The notes under the pieces: generated by a model | Databases searched by the model: none | What the model was told of the DNA's origin: nothing | What the model saw: only the letters and a program-made list of their open reading frames with translations | From: Actinomycetospora lemnae | GTDB lineage: Bacteria; Actinomycetota; Actinomycetes; Mycobacteriales; Pseudonocardiaceae | Assembly: GCF_028737315.1 (NCBI RefSeq) | Contig: NZ_JAQZAO010000003.1 | Span: 1 to 64,000, forward strand | Direction of reading: 5' to 3' | Length of the DNA stretch: 64,000 bases | Part shown: one piece after another, positions 1 through 9,307 of the stretch | How the letters are laid out: each line of letters begins with the position of its first letter | Position numbering within the stretch: position 1 is the first letter of the stretch | Program-made: the position numbers and the translations under genes

Positions 1-452
1 CGGCCGCGCCGACGAGCACGTCCCCGCCGACCAGCGCCGCGCCCCCCGCGTCGGCGACGGGGACCGCGCCGACGTCCACCGACGCCGCCGGCCCCTCCAC
101 CGCCGCGACGACGCCCGACGCCGACGAGGTCGAGGAGCTCGCCGAGGAGCTCGCCGAGCCCCAGGCCTCCGAGGCGCTGACGCCGTCCGGGTTCTGCGAC
201 CCGGCGCTGCAGTCGCTGCTCGACGCGGCGTCGTCCGGCGCCGTCTCCACCGACACCGCGCTCGCGCTCGCCGAGCCGTCGCTGTGGTCGTCGCTGCCGA
301 CGATCCCGCTCTTCCAGGCCGCGTCGGTGCTGGTCGGGCCCGCCGACCGGACCGACGTCGTCGTGCCGCCGCTCACCGAGAGCCCGTTCGCCGGCGCCGA
401 CCGGTGGACCCCGCCGCCCGCGACCCAGCGCGGCGACGACGGCATCAACTGA
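1..452 (+). CDS. C-terminal fragment of a family 5 solute-binding lipoprotein (LpqW-like)
   Basis: The gene is cut by the window edge; the open frame runs from base 3 to a TGA at 450-452 (149 codons). The first 60 or so residues are a Thr/Ala/Pro/Asp/Glu-rich linker. The last 90 residues carry a pattern seen at the C-terminus of family 5 (oligopeptide-type) solute-binding proteins: FCDPALQSLLDAA, then ALAEPSLWSSLPTIPLFQAA, then a short Pro-rich end. In Mycobacterium the family 5 lipoprotein LpqW, linked to mannolipid synthesis, is encoded just upstream of mshB, and mshB follows here at 6.9 kb, so an LpqW-like protein is the best guess. A plain peptide-binding protein is the alternative. The function cannot be settled without the N-terminus. 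Confidence 0.6.
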   Translation, partial: AAPTSTSPPTSAAPPASATGTAPTSTDAAGPSTAATTPDADEVEELAEELAEPQASEALTPSGFCDPALQSLLDAASSGAVSTDTALALAEPSLWSSLPTIPLFQAASVLVGPADRTDVVVPPLTESPFAGADRWTPPPATQRGDDGIN

Positions 453-480
453 CCCACGAGGGAGGTCAGCGTCCGGGACG

Positions 481-492
481 GTTCACGTGAAC
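481..492. promoter_or_regulatory. 12-bp perfect palindrome upstream of the peptide transporter operon
   Basis: GTTCACGTGAAC reads the same on both strands. The right half, GTGAACG, recurs at 521-527, between the -35 and -10 of the promoter that follows. A palindrome plus a half-site at a promoter fits a repressor or activator operator. The regulator is unknown and no regulator gene is adjacent. Confidence 0.45.
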
Positions 493-506
493 GTTCCCGG
501 CCACTC

Positions 507-534
507 TTGCGGGCTTCTTGGTGAACGCTAAGGT
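507..534 (+). promoter_or_regulatory. Candidate promoter of the oligopeptide ABC operon
   Basis: A TTGCGG hexamer (507-512) and a TAAGGT hexamer (529-534) are 16 nt apart, which fits a housekeeping sigma factor. The predicted start near 541 leaves an 80-nt leader before the lipoprotein gene at 620. The GTGAACG half-site (521-527) lies inside the spacer. Confidence 0.45.
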
Positions 535-619
535 TTCGCGCGACCGAGTGACGCGCCGTGACGACGCGGTCGCGCCGCGCGAGCGAGCCGGTCGGAACCG
601 TCGAGGAGGAACGTTGTCG

Positions 620-2218
620 ATGCGCCGTCTGGTCACGGCCGGGGCCGCCGCGCTGGCCGTGGCGCTGGTCGCCACCGCGTGTGGTGGGGGAGGGGGCGGC
701 GACGACCCGTCCGCCCAGACGATCAGCATCGAGTGGGGCGAGCCCGAGAACCCGCTGATCCCGGGCAACACCACCGAGCAGAACGGCGGCGACGTCATCG
801 ACGCGCTGTTCGCCGGGCTCGTGAAGTACGACGTGGACACCGCCGACCCGAGCAACGAGGTCGCGGAGTCGATCACCACGACGGACAACCGGAACTTCAC
901 CATCCGGGTCAAGCCGGGCTGGACGTTCCACGACGGCACCCCGGTGACGGCGCAGAGCTTCGTCGACTCCTGGAACTGGACGGCCTACGGCCCCAACGCG
1001 GCCGAGGCGCAGTCGTTCATGGAGAAGATCGACGGCTACGACGAGGTCTCCACCGAGGCGCCGACCGCACCGACCATGCGCGGACTGCGCGTCGTCGACC
1101 CGCAGACGTTCACGGTGGCGCTCAAGGCGCCGTTCACGATCTTCCCGCTGACGCTCGGGTACTCCGCGTACTACCCGATGCCGCAGAAGTTCTTCACCGA
1201 CCGCGCCGGCTACGAGGCCGCGCCGGTGGGCAACGGCGAGTTCCGGTTCGAGTCCCGCACGCCGAACCAGAACCTGACGCTGGTGCGCAACGACCAGTAC
1301 GCGGGCTCGGTGAAGCCGCAGGCCCAGCGCCTGGAGTTCCGCGTCTACTCCGAGATCCAGACCGCCTACGACGACGTGGTGTCCGGGAACCTCGACCACG
1401 TCCGCGCGATGCCCAGCGCCGCCCTGGCCGGCGACCGGTGGCGCACCGACCTCGGGGCGGGGGCGCACCAGAAGGAGGGGCTGGTCACCGACTCGCTCGG
1501 CTTCCCGCTCTACGACCCGCGCTTCGCCAACCCGGACCTGCGCAAGGCCATCTCGATGGCCATCGACCGGCAGGCGATCGTGAACCAGATCTTCGGCGGG
1601 GTGTACCGGCCGGCCACCGGCTACGCGACGTCGGCCGCCGAGGGCTACGTGCCGGGCCAGTGCGGGGAGTCCTGCACCTTCGACCCGCAGCGCGCCCAGC
1701 AGCTGCTCGCCCAGGCCGGCGGCTTCCAGGGCCCGCTGACCCTGACCGCCAACTCCGACGGAGGGCACGACCCGTACATGCAGGCCGTCGCCAACAGCAT
1801 CCGTCAGACCCTCGGCATCGACGCCCGGTACACCCCGGTGCCGTCGTTCTCCGAGCAGCGGCGCCTGGCCAACGACCGCGGGTTCACCGGCCTGTTCCGC
1901 AACGGCTGGCAGGGCGACTACCCGAGCATCGAGACGTTCCTGACGCAGCTGTACCGCACGAACGCCTCGACGAACGACTACGTGTACTCGAACCCCGCGG
2001 TGGACGCCGCGCTGAGCCAGGCCGACCAGGCCCCGGACATCGCGACCGCCGACCAGGGCTACGCCGCGGCCGAGCGCCTCGTCCTCGGCGACATGCCGAA
2101 CATCCCGCTGTGGAGCCGCCCGGTGATCTACGGCAACTCCGCGCGGGTGGCCGAGGCCGAGCACAACCCGCTCAACCGGCAGGACACCACGACCTACCGG
2201 CTCAACCCGCAGGGCTGA
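620..2218 (+). CDS. Family 5 extracellular solute-binding lipoprotein (oligopeptide/dipeptide type)
   Basis: This is the substrate-binding component of an oligopeptide-type ABC importer, anchored to the outer face of the membrane (532 residues). An N-terminal basic segment, MRR, is followed by a hydrophobic stretch and a lipobox with the modified cysteine at residue 21 (VATAC). The SBP_bac_5 fold is shown by WTFHDGTPVTAQSFVDSWN and by DLRKAISMAIDRQAIVNQIF, both family hallmarks. I chose ATG 620, 10 nt after the GGAGG at 605-609. An in-frame TTG at 614 is possible but sits only 4 nt from that site. It is the first gene of a five-gene operon with two permeases and two ATPases. The substrate is probably peptides, but related systems take other solutes. 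Confidence 0.9.
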   Translation: MRRLVTAGAAALAVALVATACGGGGGGDDPSAQTISIEWGEPENPLIPGNTTEQNGGDVIDALFAGLVKYDVDTADPSNEVAESITTTDNRNFTIRVKPGWTFHDGTPVTAQSFVDSWNWTAYGPNAAEAQSFMEKIDGYDEVSTEAPTAPTMRGLRVVDPQTFTVALKAPFTIFPLTLGYSAYYPMPQKFFTDRAGYEAAPVGNGEFRFESRTPNQNLTLVRNDQYAGSVKPQAQRLEFRVYSEIQTAYDDVVSGNLDHVRAMPSAALAGDRWRTDLGAGAHQKEGLVTDSLGFPLYDPRFANPDLRKAISMAIDRQAIVNQIFGGVYRPATGYATSAAEGYVPGQCGESCTFDPQRAQQLLAQAGGFQGPLTLTANSDGGHDPYMQAVANSIRQTLGIDARYTPVPSFSEQRRLANDRGFTGLFRNGWQGDYPSIETFLTQLYRTNASTNDYVYSNPAVDAALSQADQAPDIATADQGYAAAERLVLGDMPNIPLWSRPVIYGNSARVAEAEHNPLNRQDTTTYRLNPQG

Positions 2219-2221
2219 CGC

Positions 2222-3148
2222 GTGGGCCGCTACACCCTGCGGCGCCTGCTGCAGCTCGTCCCGGTGTTCCTCGGGACGACCTTCATCGTCTACGTCCTGG
2301 TCTGGGGTCTGTCCGACGACCCGTTCGCGGGCAAGTGCGGGCAGCGGGAGTGCTCGGCCTCCTACGTCGCCCAGATGACCGAGCGGTACAACCTCGACGA
2401 CCCGCTGGTCCTGCAGTACCTCAAGTACCTCGGTGCCCTGCTGACCGGCGACTTCGGGCAGACGTTCTCCGGGACCGAGGTGTCGACCCTCATCGCCGAC
2501 GCCTACCCGGTGACGATCCAGCTGGCCCTGGTGGCCGTGGTGATCGAGGCCCTCATCGGCGTCGCGGCCGGTGTGCTCACCGGCCTGCGCGGGCGCGGGT
2601 TCGTCGACAACCTCGTGCTCGTCTCGACCCTGGTGCTCATCGCGCTGCCGGTCTTCGTCACCGGCCTCGTCCTGCGCCAGGTGCTCGGGGTGGAGCTCGG
2701 GTGGATCCGGCCCTCGGTGCCCGGCGACCCGACGATCGGGCAGCTCATCGTCCCCGGCTTCGTGCTGGGGAGCCTGTCCATGGCCTACGTCGCCCGCCTG
2801 ACGCGCACGAGCCTCGTCGAGAACGCCCGCGCCGACTTCGTGCGCACCGCGGTCGCCAAGGGCCTCCCGCGCCGCCGCGTGGTCGGGGTGCACATGCTGC
2901 GCAACTCCCTCATCCCGGTGGTGACCTTCCTCGGCTACGACGTCGGCGCGCTCATGGGCGGGGCGATCGTCACCGAGGGCGTGTTCAACATCCGCGGCAT
3001 CGGCGGGCTCGTCTTCCGGGGCATCCAGCAGCAGGACATCGCCACCGTCGTGGGGATCGTGTCCCTGCTCGTCGTCGTGTTCCTGCTGGCGAACCTGCTC
3101 GTCGACCTGCTCTACGCCGTGCTCGACCCGAGGATCCGCTATGACTGA
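2222..3148 (+). CDS. ABC transporter permease, DppB/OppB type
   Basis: This is the first inner-membrane permease of the peptide importer (308 residues). The N-terminus GRYTLRRLLQLVPVFLGTTF is the typical start of DppB proteins. About six membrane segments follow, with the cytoplasmic EAA loop ADFVRTAVAKGLPRRRVVGVH that docks on the ATPases. It starts with GTG only 3 nt after the lipoprotein stop, and its own stop lies inside the start of the next permease (8-nt overlap), so the operon is translationally coupled. Confidence 0.93.
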   Translation: MGRYTLRRLLQLVPVFLGTTFIVYVLVWGLSDDPFAGKCGQRECSASYVAQMTERYNLDDPLVLQYLKYLGALLTGDFGQTFSGTEVSTLIADAYPVTIQLALVAVVIEALIGVAAGVLTGLRGRGFVDNLVLVSTLVLIALPVFVTGLVLRQVLGVELGWIRPSVPGDPTIGQLIVPGFVLGSLSMAYVARLTRTSLVENARADFVRTAVAKGLPRRRVVGVHMLRNSLIPVVTFLGYDVGALMGGAIVTEGVFNIRGIGGLVFRGIQQQDIATVVGIVSLLVVVFLLANLLVDLLYAVLDPRIRYD

Positions 3149-4082
3149 GACCGCACCGGGCCTCCGCACGGCCGGGGCCGCCGCGTCGACGGGGACCGGC
3201 CCGGACGCCGAGCCCACCGGCGGGCTGTGGGCCGACGGGTGGGACCAGCTGCGCCACCGCCCCCTGTTCTGGATCGCCTCGACGCTCATCGGGGTCCTGC
3301 TCGTGATGGCGCTCTTCCCGACGCTGTTCACCTCGGTGGATCCGCAGGCGGCCGACCTCGCCCTCTCGGGCGCCGACCCGTCGCCGGACGCGATCTTCGG
3401 CCGGGACCTCCAGGGCCACGACATCTACGCGCGGGCCATCCACGGCGCCGCGCCGACGTTGACCGTCGGGCTGCTCGCGAGCCTGGGCACGGTCGTCCTC
3501 GGATCCGTGGCCGGGCTCGCCGCGGGCTACGTCGGCGGCTGGGGCGACAGCGTCATCTCGCGGTTCGCCGAGGTGTTCGCGGGCCTGCCGTTCATCCTCG
3601 GCGGCATCGTCATCCTCACGACGTTCAACAAGCCGGGACAGATCGTCGGCGAGGTCCGCATCGTCACGCAGGTGGTGCTGACGATCGTCGTGCTGTCCTG
3701 GCCGCTGGCCATGCGCATCATGCGCGCGGCGGCGCTGGAGGCCGTCCAGCAGGACTACGTCAAGGCCGCCCGCGCCCTCGGGGCGGGGCCGTGGCGCATC
3801 GTGGCCCGCCACATCCTGCCGAACACGCTGGCCCCGGTGCTGGTGTTCGCCACCATCCAGTTCGGGGTGTTCATCGGCGCCGAGGCCACGCTGTCGTTCC
3901 TCGGCATCGGGCTGCGCGACCCGGTGGTGTCGTGGGGCGTGATGATCTCCGAGGCCCAGGAGCGCGTCGCCGACATCCCCCAGGCGCTGTTCTTCCCGGC
4001 GGCCTTCCTGGTCGTCGCGGTGCTCGCCTTCGTCATGCTCGGCGACGCCGTGCGCGACGCCTTCGACCCGAGGGGACGGTGA
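3141..4082 (+). CDS. ABC transporter permease, DppC/OppC type
   Basis: This is the second permease of the importer (313 residues), pairing with the upstream DppB-like protein. A 35-residue polar N-terminal tail precedes the first membrane segment, as in DppC/OppC proteins. The characteristic segment [19 protein letters not shown] follows. The EAA loop is [20 protein letters not shown], and the C-terminal half contains [13 protein letters not shown], another DppC signature. Its ATG overlaps the stop of the preceding gene, and its TGA overlaps the GTG of the next one (GTGA). Confidence 0.93.
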   Translation: MTETAPGLRTAGAAASTGTGPDAEPTGGLWADGWDQLRHRPLFWIASTLIGVLLVMALFPTLFTSVDPQAADLALSGADPSPDAIFGRDLQGHDIYARAIHGAAPTLTVGLLASLGTVVLGSVAGLAAGYVGGWGDSVISRFAEVFAGLPFILGGIVILTTFNKPGQIVGEVRIVTQVVLTIVVLSWPLAMRIMRAAALEAVQQDYVKAARALGAGPWRIVARHILPNTLAPVLVFATIQFGVFIGAEATLSFLGIGLRDPVVSWGVMISEAQERVADIPQALFFPAAFLVVAVLAFVMLGDAVRDAFDPRGR

Positions 4083-5152
4083 CCGCCGTGAGCGGGGCCC
4101 GCCTGCTGGAGGTCGACGACCTCCGCGTCGAGTTCGGCCGCGGCCCGGACACCGCGCACGTGCTCAACGGCGTCGGCTACCACGTCGACGAGGGCGAGAC
4201 GCTCGCGGTGCTCGGCGAGTCGGGGTCGGGCAAGAGCGTCACCGCGCAGACGATCATGGGCATCCTCGACGCCCCGCCGGGGCGCATCACCGGCGGCTCG
4301 GTGCGCTTCCGCGGCGAGGAGCTGCTCGGCGCCGACCCCGAGCGTCGCCGGCTCCTGCGCGGCGAGTCGATGGCGATGATCTTCCAGGACGCGCTGTCGG
4401 CGCTGAACCCCGTCTACACGGTGGGCTTCCAGATCGCCGAGCAGTTCCGCTTCCGCCGCGGGATGTCGCGCAGGGACGCGATGGTGCGCGCGGCGGAGAT
4501 GCTCGACCTCGTGCGCATCCCGAACGCCCAGCAGCGCGTCAAGGAGTACCCGCACCAGTTCTCGGGCGGCATGCGGCAGCGGGCGATGATCGCGATGGCG
4601 CTGGCGCTGGACCCCGAGCTGCTCATCGCCGACGAGCCGACGACGGCCCTCGACGTCACCGTGCAGGCGCAGATCATGGAGCTGCTCGACGAGCAGCGCC
4701 GCGAGCGGGGGATGGGGCTGATCCTCATCACCCACGACCTCGGGGTGGTCGCGGAGGTCGCCGACCGGATCGCGGTGATGTACGCCGGGCGGATCGTCGA
4801 GCACACCGACGCCACGACGCTCTACGCGCACCCCGGGCACCCGTACACGCGCGGGCTCATGGAGTCGGTGCCGCGCGTGGACAGTGGCGCCGGCGGGGTC
4901 GCGGGCGCCCCGCTGCGCCCGATCCCGGGCCTCCCGCCGAGCCTCGCGGCGATCCCGAACGGCTGCCCGTTCCACCCGCGCTGCGCGTCCGCGGTGGACG
5001 TGTGCACCGACGAGGTGCCGCCGCTGCGGGAGATCGGGCCCGCGTCCGCCACCCAGCACGCCACCGAGCACCAGGCCGCCTGCCACTTCGCCGAGCGCTT
5101 CGCCGCCGAGGGGTCCGACCGGCCGTCGACGCAGGAGGTGGTGTCGCGGTGA
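4079..5152 (+). CDS. ABC transporter ATPase, DppD/OppD type
   Basis: This is one of the two nucleotide-binding subunits that energise the importer (357 residues). Walker A is GESGSGKS at residues 46-53, the ABC signature is FSGGMRQR, and Walker B is [12 protein letters not shown], followed by the H-loop THDL. The C-terminal oligopeptide-transporter extension contains [17 protein letters not shown], whose cysteines are typical of DppD/OppD proteins. I chose GTG 4079 because it overlaps the upstream stop as GTGA; GTG 4088 is an alternative. Confidence 0.92.
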   Translation: MTAVSGARLLEVDDLRVEFGRGPDTAHVLNGVGYHVDEGETLAVLGESGSGKSVTAQTIMGILDAPPGRITGGSVRFRGEELLGADPERRRLLRGESMAMIFQDALSALNPVYTVGFQIAEQFRFRRGMSRRDAMVRAAEMLDLVRIPNAQQRVKEYPHQFSGGMRQRAMIAMALALDPELLIADEPTTALDVTVQAQIMELLDEQRRERGMGLILITHDLGVVAEVADRIAVMYAGRIVEHTDATTLYAHPGHPYTRGLMESVPRVDSGAGGVAGAPLRPIPGLPPSLAAIPNGCPFHPRCASAVDVCTDEVPPLREIGPASATQHATEHQAACHFAERFAAEGSDRPSTQEVVSR

Positions 5153-6159
5153 GCACCGAGCCCGTCCTGTCCGTGCGCGACCTGGTCAAGCACTTCCCGG
5201 TCACCCGCGGCGTGCTGTTCCGCAAGACCGTCGGCCACGTCCGCGCCGTCGACGGGGTGTCGCTGGACCTGCACCCGGGCGAGACGCTCGGGGTGGTCGG
5301 GGAGTCGGGCTGCGGCAAGTCGACGCTCGCCCAGGTGCTCATGCGCCTCATCCCGCCCACGAGCGGGACGGCGACCTTCGAGGGCGAGGACCTGTTCGCC
5401 AAGCGCGGCTCGGCGCTGACCGCGTGGCGCCGCGACATGCAGATCGTCCTGCAGGACCCCTACACCTCGCTGAACCCGCGCAAGACGGTCGGCGACATCG
5501 TCGGCGAGCCCTTCGACATCCACCCCGAGGTGGCGCCCAAGGCCGACCGGCAGCGGCGCGTGCAGGAGCTGCTCGAGGTCGTCGGCCTCAACCCGGAGCA
5601 CATCCGGCGCTACCCGCACCAGTTCTCCGGCGGGCAGCGCCAGCGCATCGGGATCGCGCGGGCGCTGGCGCTGCGGCCCAAGGTCATCGTGTGCGACGAG
5701 CCGGTGTCGGCGCTCGACGTCTCGATCCAGGCGCAGGTGCTCAACCTGCTCTCGGAGCTGCAGCGCGAGTTCGGGCTGGCCTACCTGTTCATCGCCCACG
5801 ACCTCGGCGTCGTGCGCCACCTCTGCGACCGGGTCGCGGTGATGTACCTCGGGTCGATCGTCGAGACCGGGACCGCCGAGGAGATCTACACGCGGGCGTC
5901 GCACCCGTACACGCAGGCGCTGCTGTCGTCGGTGCCGGTGCCCGACCCGTCGCTGCGCGGGCGCCGCGAGCCGATCCGGCTCGAGGGCGACGTGCCGAGC
6001 CCCGTCGACCCGCCCTCGGGCTGCCGGTTCCGCACGCGCTGCCCCAAGGCGGCGACGATCTGCGCGCAGGACCCGCCGGCCCTCGAGGTGCGCCCGTCGA
6101 CCGACCACCCCGCCGCCTGCCACTTCGCGGAACCCCCGCACCTGGTGCGCGCGGAGTAG
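5149..6159 (+). CDS. ABC transporter ATPase, DppF/OppF type
   Basis: This is the second ATPase of the importer (336 residues). It carries Walker [10 protein letters not shown], signature [10 protein letters not shown], Walker [13 protein letters not shown], and the C-terminal Cys-containing extension [18 protein letters not shown] 5149 overlaps the stop of the preceding ATPase gene by 4 nt, after GGAGG at 5135. It is the last gene of the operon; a strong stem-loop follows 8 nt after its stop. Two distinct ATPases plus two permeases plus one binding protein is the full classical set for this transporter class. Confidence 0.92.
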   Translation: MSTEPVLSVRDLVKHFPVTRGVLFRKTVGHVRAVDGVSLDLHPGETLGVVGESGCGKSTLAQVLMRLIPPTSGTATFEGEDLFAKRGSALTAWRRDMQIVLQDPYTSLNPRKTVGDIVGEPFDIHPEVAPKADRQRRVQELLEVVGLNPEHIRRYPHQFSGGQRQRIGIARALALRPKVIVCDEPVSALDVSIQAQVLNLLSELQREFGLAYLFIAHDLGVVRHLCDRVAVMYLGSIVETGTAEEIYTRASHPYTQALLSSVPVPDPSLRGRREPIRLEGDVPSPVDPPSGCRFRTRCPKAATICAQDPPALEVRPSTDHPAACHFAEPPHLVRAE

Positions 6160-6167
6160 CACGCCCC

Positions 6168-6194
6168 GTGTCAGCGAAGTGCCGTCGCTGACAC
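6168..6194. terminator. Stem-loop after the peptide transporter operon
   Basis: GTGTCAGCG (6168-6176) pairs perfectly with CGCTGACAC (6186-6194) around a 9-nt loop. It lies between the end of the operon and the end of the oppositely oriented acetyltransferase gene, so it can serve both strands. There is no U-tract, as is usual for GC-rich actinobacterial terminators. Confidence 0.6.
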
Positions 6195-6231
6195 CCAGTG
6201 TCCGTATCGGTACTTCGATCACCGCGAGACG

Positions 6232-6798
6232 CTAGATCCCCCGCCCGTCCTGGGCGAGGACGCTCGCGGCGGGCCAGTCGGTCAGCGGGCGGCCCGCCGC
6301 GTGCACCATGGCCGGGTCCTGGTCGGTGACGACGCAGTCGTCGATGCTGACCATGCGCACGGCGACGCCGGGCAGCCGCGTCCACCCCACGGCCCGGTAG
6401 AAGCCCTCGACATCGGGTCCGCAGGTCAGGAACCCGAACGGGACGTCGAGGCCCACGAGCGTGTCGACGACCTGCGCCATCAGCGCCCGGCCGACGCCGC
6501 CGCGGTGCTGGTCGGGGTCGACGGCGACGAGGCCGACGTGGCCGACGAGGACGTCGCGACCCGGTCCGTGGTGCGGGTCGGCGCGCAGGAACCGGCGGAT
6601 GATCCCGGCGTGGGCGACGGGGACGCCGCCGTCGCGGGCGACGATCCGCAGCTCGGGGCGCGCGCCGGTCCAGCTGCGGCCCCCGACCAGCCGGTCCGTC
6701 TCGGCGGGGTAGGCCCGCGCCAGGAGCGCGGTCAGCGGCTCGTGCTCCGCGTCGTCCAGGTCGGTCTCCCAGGACACCGACCACACCAGCTCCGTCAC
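6232..6798 (-). CDS. GNAT family N-acetyltransferase
   Basis: This is a probable acetyl-CoA-dependent N-acetyltransferase (188 residues). The acetyl-CoA binding segment is seen as VGLVAVDPDQHRGGVGRALM, with the QxxGxG/A loop, followed by a helix and the DVPFGFLTC strand typical of motif B. The start is GTG 6798 with GGAGG 6 nt upstream; an upstream in-frame extension would run into the divergent mshB gene. The acceptor substrate is unknown. It is divergent from mshB, so both may share the short control region at 6799-6877. Confidence 0.8.
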   Translation of the reverse strand: MTELVWSVSWETDLDDAEHEPLTALLARAYPAETDRLVGGRSWTGARPELRIVARDGGVPVAHAGIIRRFLRADPHHGPGRDVLVGHVGLVAVDPDQHRGGVGRALMAQVVDTLVGLDVPFGFLTCGPDVEGFYRAVGWTRLPGVAVRMVSIDDCVVTDQDPAMVHAAGRPLTDWPAASVLAQDGRGI

Positions 6799-6862
6799 CG
6801 CTCTCCTCCCGCGCGCCGCTGTGACGTCATACCCGGTGGCCGCGCCCGCCGCGTCGAGCACC

Positions 6863-6868
6863 TACGGT
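6863..6868 (+). promoter_or_regulatory. -10 element of a likely leaderless mshB transcript
   Basis: TACGGT is followed after 9 nt by GTG 6878. No Shine-Dalgarno is present, so transcript and reading frame probably start at the same base. Confidence 0.45.
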
Positions 6869-6877
6869 CACGTGCTC

Positions 6878-7738
6878 GTGAGCCCCGGTCCGCTGCTGCT
6901 CGTCCACGCCCACCCGGACGACGAGACGATCACCTGTGGCGGCGTGATGGCCCTCGCGACCGCGGCGGGCGTGCCGGTGACGCTCGTGACGTGCAACCGC
7001 GGCGAGCAGGGCGAGGTGATCCCGCCCGAGCTGGCGCACCTGTCCGGCGCGGCGCTGGGGGAGCACCGCGAGGGCGAGCTCGCGGCGGCGTGCGCGGCGC
7101 TGGGCGTCACCGACCACCGCTGGCTCGCGGGCGCCGGGACGTGGCAGGACTCGGGGATGGAGCGCGTGGGCGAGGGCATCCTCGCGGCCGCGCCGGCGGT
7201 CATCGCGGCGGGCGCGTTCGCAGGCCCGGACGGGTTCGACGCGCAGGTCGCGTCGCTGACCGACGTGCTGCGCGAGGTGCGGCCGCAGGTGGTGGTGACC
7301 TACGACGCGCACGGCGGCTACGGCCACCCCGACCACGTGCGGGCCCACGACATCACGATGGCCGCGGTGGAGGCCGTCGACCCGGACGCGGCCACGGTCA
7401 CCGTCGTCGCCACCGCCGCACCGCGCGACGAGGTCGCCGCCGGGCTCGCGGTGCTGCGGCGCCGGTCGTGGCTCGGGCTGCCCGTGCCGCCCGTCGAGGA
7501 CCTGCCGACGGTGCCCGACGCGACGATCACGACCCGGGTGCCGCTGGGCAGGGCGCGCGTCCGCAAGCTCGCCGCGCTGCGCGCCCACGCCACCCAGATC
7601 GCGGTGTACGACGACGGCCGCGAGCCGCCGGTGTTCGCGCTGTCGAACGGCCTCGCCCAGCCCGTGCTGCCCGTGGAGTGCTTCGTGCACCTGCGCGGTC
7701 CGGCGAGCCCGCCGGACGACCTGTTCCCGCCCTCGTGA
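6878..7738 (+). CDS. mshB: MshB, GlcNAc-inositol deacetylase of mycothiol synthesis
   Basis: This zinc hydrolase (286 residues) of the PIG-L/LmbE family removes the acetyl group from N-acetylglucosaminyl-inositol, the second step of mycothiol synthesis. The metal and catalytic motif HAHPDDE lies near the N-terminus and the third metal ligand motif HPDHVRAHD in the middle. TYDAHGGYGHPDH matches MshB better than the related Mca amidase. I chose GTG 6878 because a -10 hexamer lies 9 nt upstream and because the protein then begins, like known MshB, just before LLLVHAHPDDE. An upstream GTG at 6821 would leave only 22 bp between divergent starts. The next gene overlaps by 4 nt. Confidence 0.9.
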   Translation: MSPGPLLLVHAHPDDETITCGGVMALATAAGVPVTLVTCNRGEQGEVIPPELAHLSGAALGEHREGELAAACAALGVTDHRWLAGAGTWQDSGMERVGEGILAAAPAVIAAGAFAGPDGFDAQVASLTDVLREVRPQVVVTYDAHGGYGHPDHVRAHDITMAAVEAVDPDAATVTVVATAAPRDEVAAGLAVLRRRSWLGLPVPPVEDLPTVPDATITTRVPLGRARVRKLAALRAHATQIAVYDDGREPPVFALSNGLAQPVLPVECFVHLRGPASPPDDLFPPS

Positions 7739-8271
7739 GCGGGTCCGGGGGGAGCCCAGCCGGGGGGAGCGAGGGAGTCCCCGGGCGCGTGGCAGGCAGC
7801 GAGGGTGACCCACGCTCCACCACCACCACCACCACCACCGGCGCCGACGACCCGCGCACCCCCACCCTGCCGCCCGTCGTGGCCATCGTGGCCGTGGTCC
7901 TGCTGGCGATCGACGCGGTGCTGCTCGCGTGGACCGAGATGGCGTGGCTGACCCTGCGCACCGCCGACGCCGGGATCCCGCTGCCGCTCGCGGCGCTGGT
8001 GGCGCTGGTGACGACGCCGGTGCTCGTGCTCGCCGCGGACGCGGCGCGCCCCCGGGGGCGCGCGGCGGCGGTGCCGCTGGCGGCGTGGACGCTGACCGTC
8101 CTCGTCGCGGGGCTGTGGAGCCCCGCGGGCGCGGGCGTGCTGCCGCCGGACTGGCGCGCGGTCCTGCTGCTCGGCGCCGGGGTCGTGCCGGGCGCGCTGG
8201 CGCTGTCGTGGCGCTCGGCGCGGGCCGCCCGTCGCGCCGAGCGCGTCCCCGCGCCGTCCGCCGACGGTTGA
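7735..8271 (+). CDS. Small membrane protein coupled to mshB (Rv1171-like position)
   Basis: Function is not recognised (178 residues). The first 40 residues are polar, with a run of seven Thr from a (ACC)n tract near 7819-7839. Four hydrophobic segments follow, for example VVAIVAVVLLAIDAVLLAW, LAALVALVTTPVLVLAA and VLLLGAGVVPGALAL, and a basic tail ends the protein. GTG 7735 overlaps the mshB stop as GTGA, so the two are co-translated. In M. tuberculosis a small membrane protein (Rv1171) also follows mshB, so the pairing is conserved although its meaning is unknown. Confidence 0.7.
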   Translation: MSGSGGSPAGGSEGVPGRVAGSEGDPRSTTTTTTTGADDPRTPTLPPVVAIVAVVLLAIDAVLLAWTEMAWLTLRTADAGIPLPLAALVALVTTPVLVLAADAARPRGRAAAVPLAAWTLTVLVAGLWSPAGAGVLPPDWRAVLLLGAGVVPGALALSWRSARAARRAERVPAPSADG

Positions 8272-8300
8272 GCCGGGCGGCGGTCGGGAAACGAGCCGCC

Positions 8301-9128
8301 ATGCCCGCCATCCCGGACGAGCACGTCGTCCGCGTCCTGCGTCCGTTCGTGGCCGCCACCGGCCCGGTGCTGCGCGGCCTGCGCGACGCCGACCCCTTCC
8401 GCCTCGGTCGCCTGGCCCGCCGCCGCGCGCTCGAGCTGCAGCAGGGCGGTCACGAGACGGCCCCGGTGCCGACGACCCGCCGCGGCAAGGTCGGGCGGGC
8501 CTTCCGCACCGTGCGCGCCCGGGTGCTCGACCGCCTGGCCACCTCCAAGCTGCCCGGCACCCCGCGCTGGCAGGCGATGAGCCCCGAGGAGCGCGACCGG
8601 TGGTGGGTGTCGCGGGTCGGCCGCTTCACCTCGGTGGTCGCCTCGATCCCGGGCATCGGCGGCGCCCTGGCGCGCCGGCTGCCCGTCTCGGACATCCTCG
8701 GGCTCGCCGCGCAGGGCCTCGTCGTCTGCGCGATCGCGAGCGAGCACGGCATGGACGGGCGCGACGAGCAGGTGCGCCTGCTCGCGTCGGTGCTCTTCGG
8801 CCGTGACGTCGACCCGCGCCGCCACGGTGACCCGCACGCCGCCGACGTCGAGCGCGAGGCCGGCGAGCTGGCGGGGGCGGTGAGCACCGAGCGCGAGGAG
8901 CGCGGGCACCTGTCCGCGCTGGCCAGCGCCCTGTGGCGCATGGGCAAGACGCTCTGGGGCCTGCAGGGCGAGCTGGACCGGCGCCCGCAGGGCAACCGGT
9001 TCTGGCGCGCGCTGGCCAACCTGCCCGTCGTCGGGGCCCTCGCGAGCTACCGCAGCGAGCGCTCCGGGCTCAAGCGGGCCGCCCGCGCGGCGGCGCGGTG
9101 GGTGGCGCGTGAGCAGGGCAGGGCCTGA
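8301..9128 (+). CDS. Conserved hypothetical protein, possibly EcsC-like
   Basis: Function is not recognised (275 residues). The ATG at 8301 follows AAACGAG. The protein is rich in Arg and has one moderately hydrophobic stretch (PVSDILGLAAQGLVVCAIAS) preceded by SIPGIGGALARRL. This arrangement is reminiscent of EcsC-type proteins but is not decisive. No signal peptide and no catalytic motif are visible. It lies 29 nt after the mshB-linked membrane protein and may be the last gene of that operon; a gap of 179 nt then precedes the ferredoxin. Confidence 0.6.
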   Translation: MPAIPDEHVVRVLRPFVAATGPVLRGLRDADPFRLGRLARRRALELQQGGHETAPVPTTRRGKVGRAFRTVRARVLDRLATSKLPGTPRWQAMSPEERDRWWVSRVGRFTSVVASIPGIGGALARRLPVSDILGLAAQGLVVCAIASEHGMDGRDEQVRLLASVLFGRDVDPRRHGDPHAADVEREAGELAGAVSTEREERGHLSALASALWRMGKTLWGLQGELDRRPQGNRFWRALANLPVVGALASYRSERSGLKRAARAAARWVAREQGRA

Positions 9129-9156
9129 CGGGGCACCCGGGGTGTGACCGCCGACA

Positions 9157-9171
9157 TGCCGCTGTGCGGCA
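9157..9171. promoter_or_regulatory. Short inverted repeat between the hypothetical gene and ferredoxin
   Basis: TGCCGC-TGT-GCGGCA is a perfect 6-3-6 inverted repeat. It lies 30 nt after the upstream stop and about 140 nt before the ferredoxin start, so it could be a terminator or an operator. Confidence 0.3.
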
Positions 9172-9307
9172 ATCTGGACGCCCCCGCACGGGCATGACGC
9201 GGCGACGACCGGAATACTCGCCGCAGACGTGCCCCGAGGCCGCGTGACACCACCACGCGTGGGTCCGGGTCGTGTCGGACTTTCGTGAGTGAGGAGCAGG
9301 AGCAGAC

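Noticed and set aside
679-3144. Long plus-strand frame overlapping the peptide-binding lipoprotein and permease genes
   Set aside because: It is a GC-driven shadow with Arg/Gly/Pro-rich translation; the true frames carry clear family motifs. The same holds for long antisense frames throughout the window.
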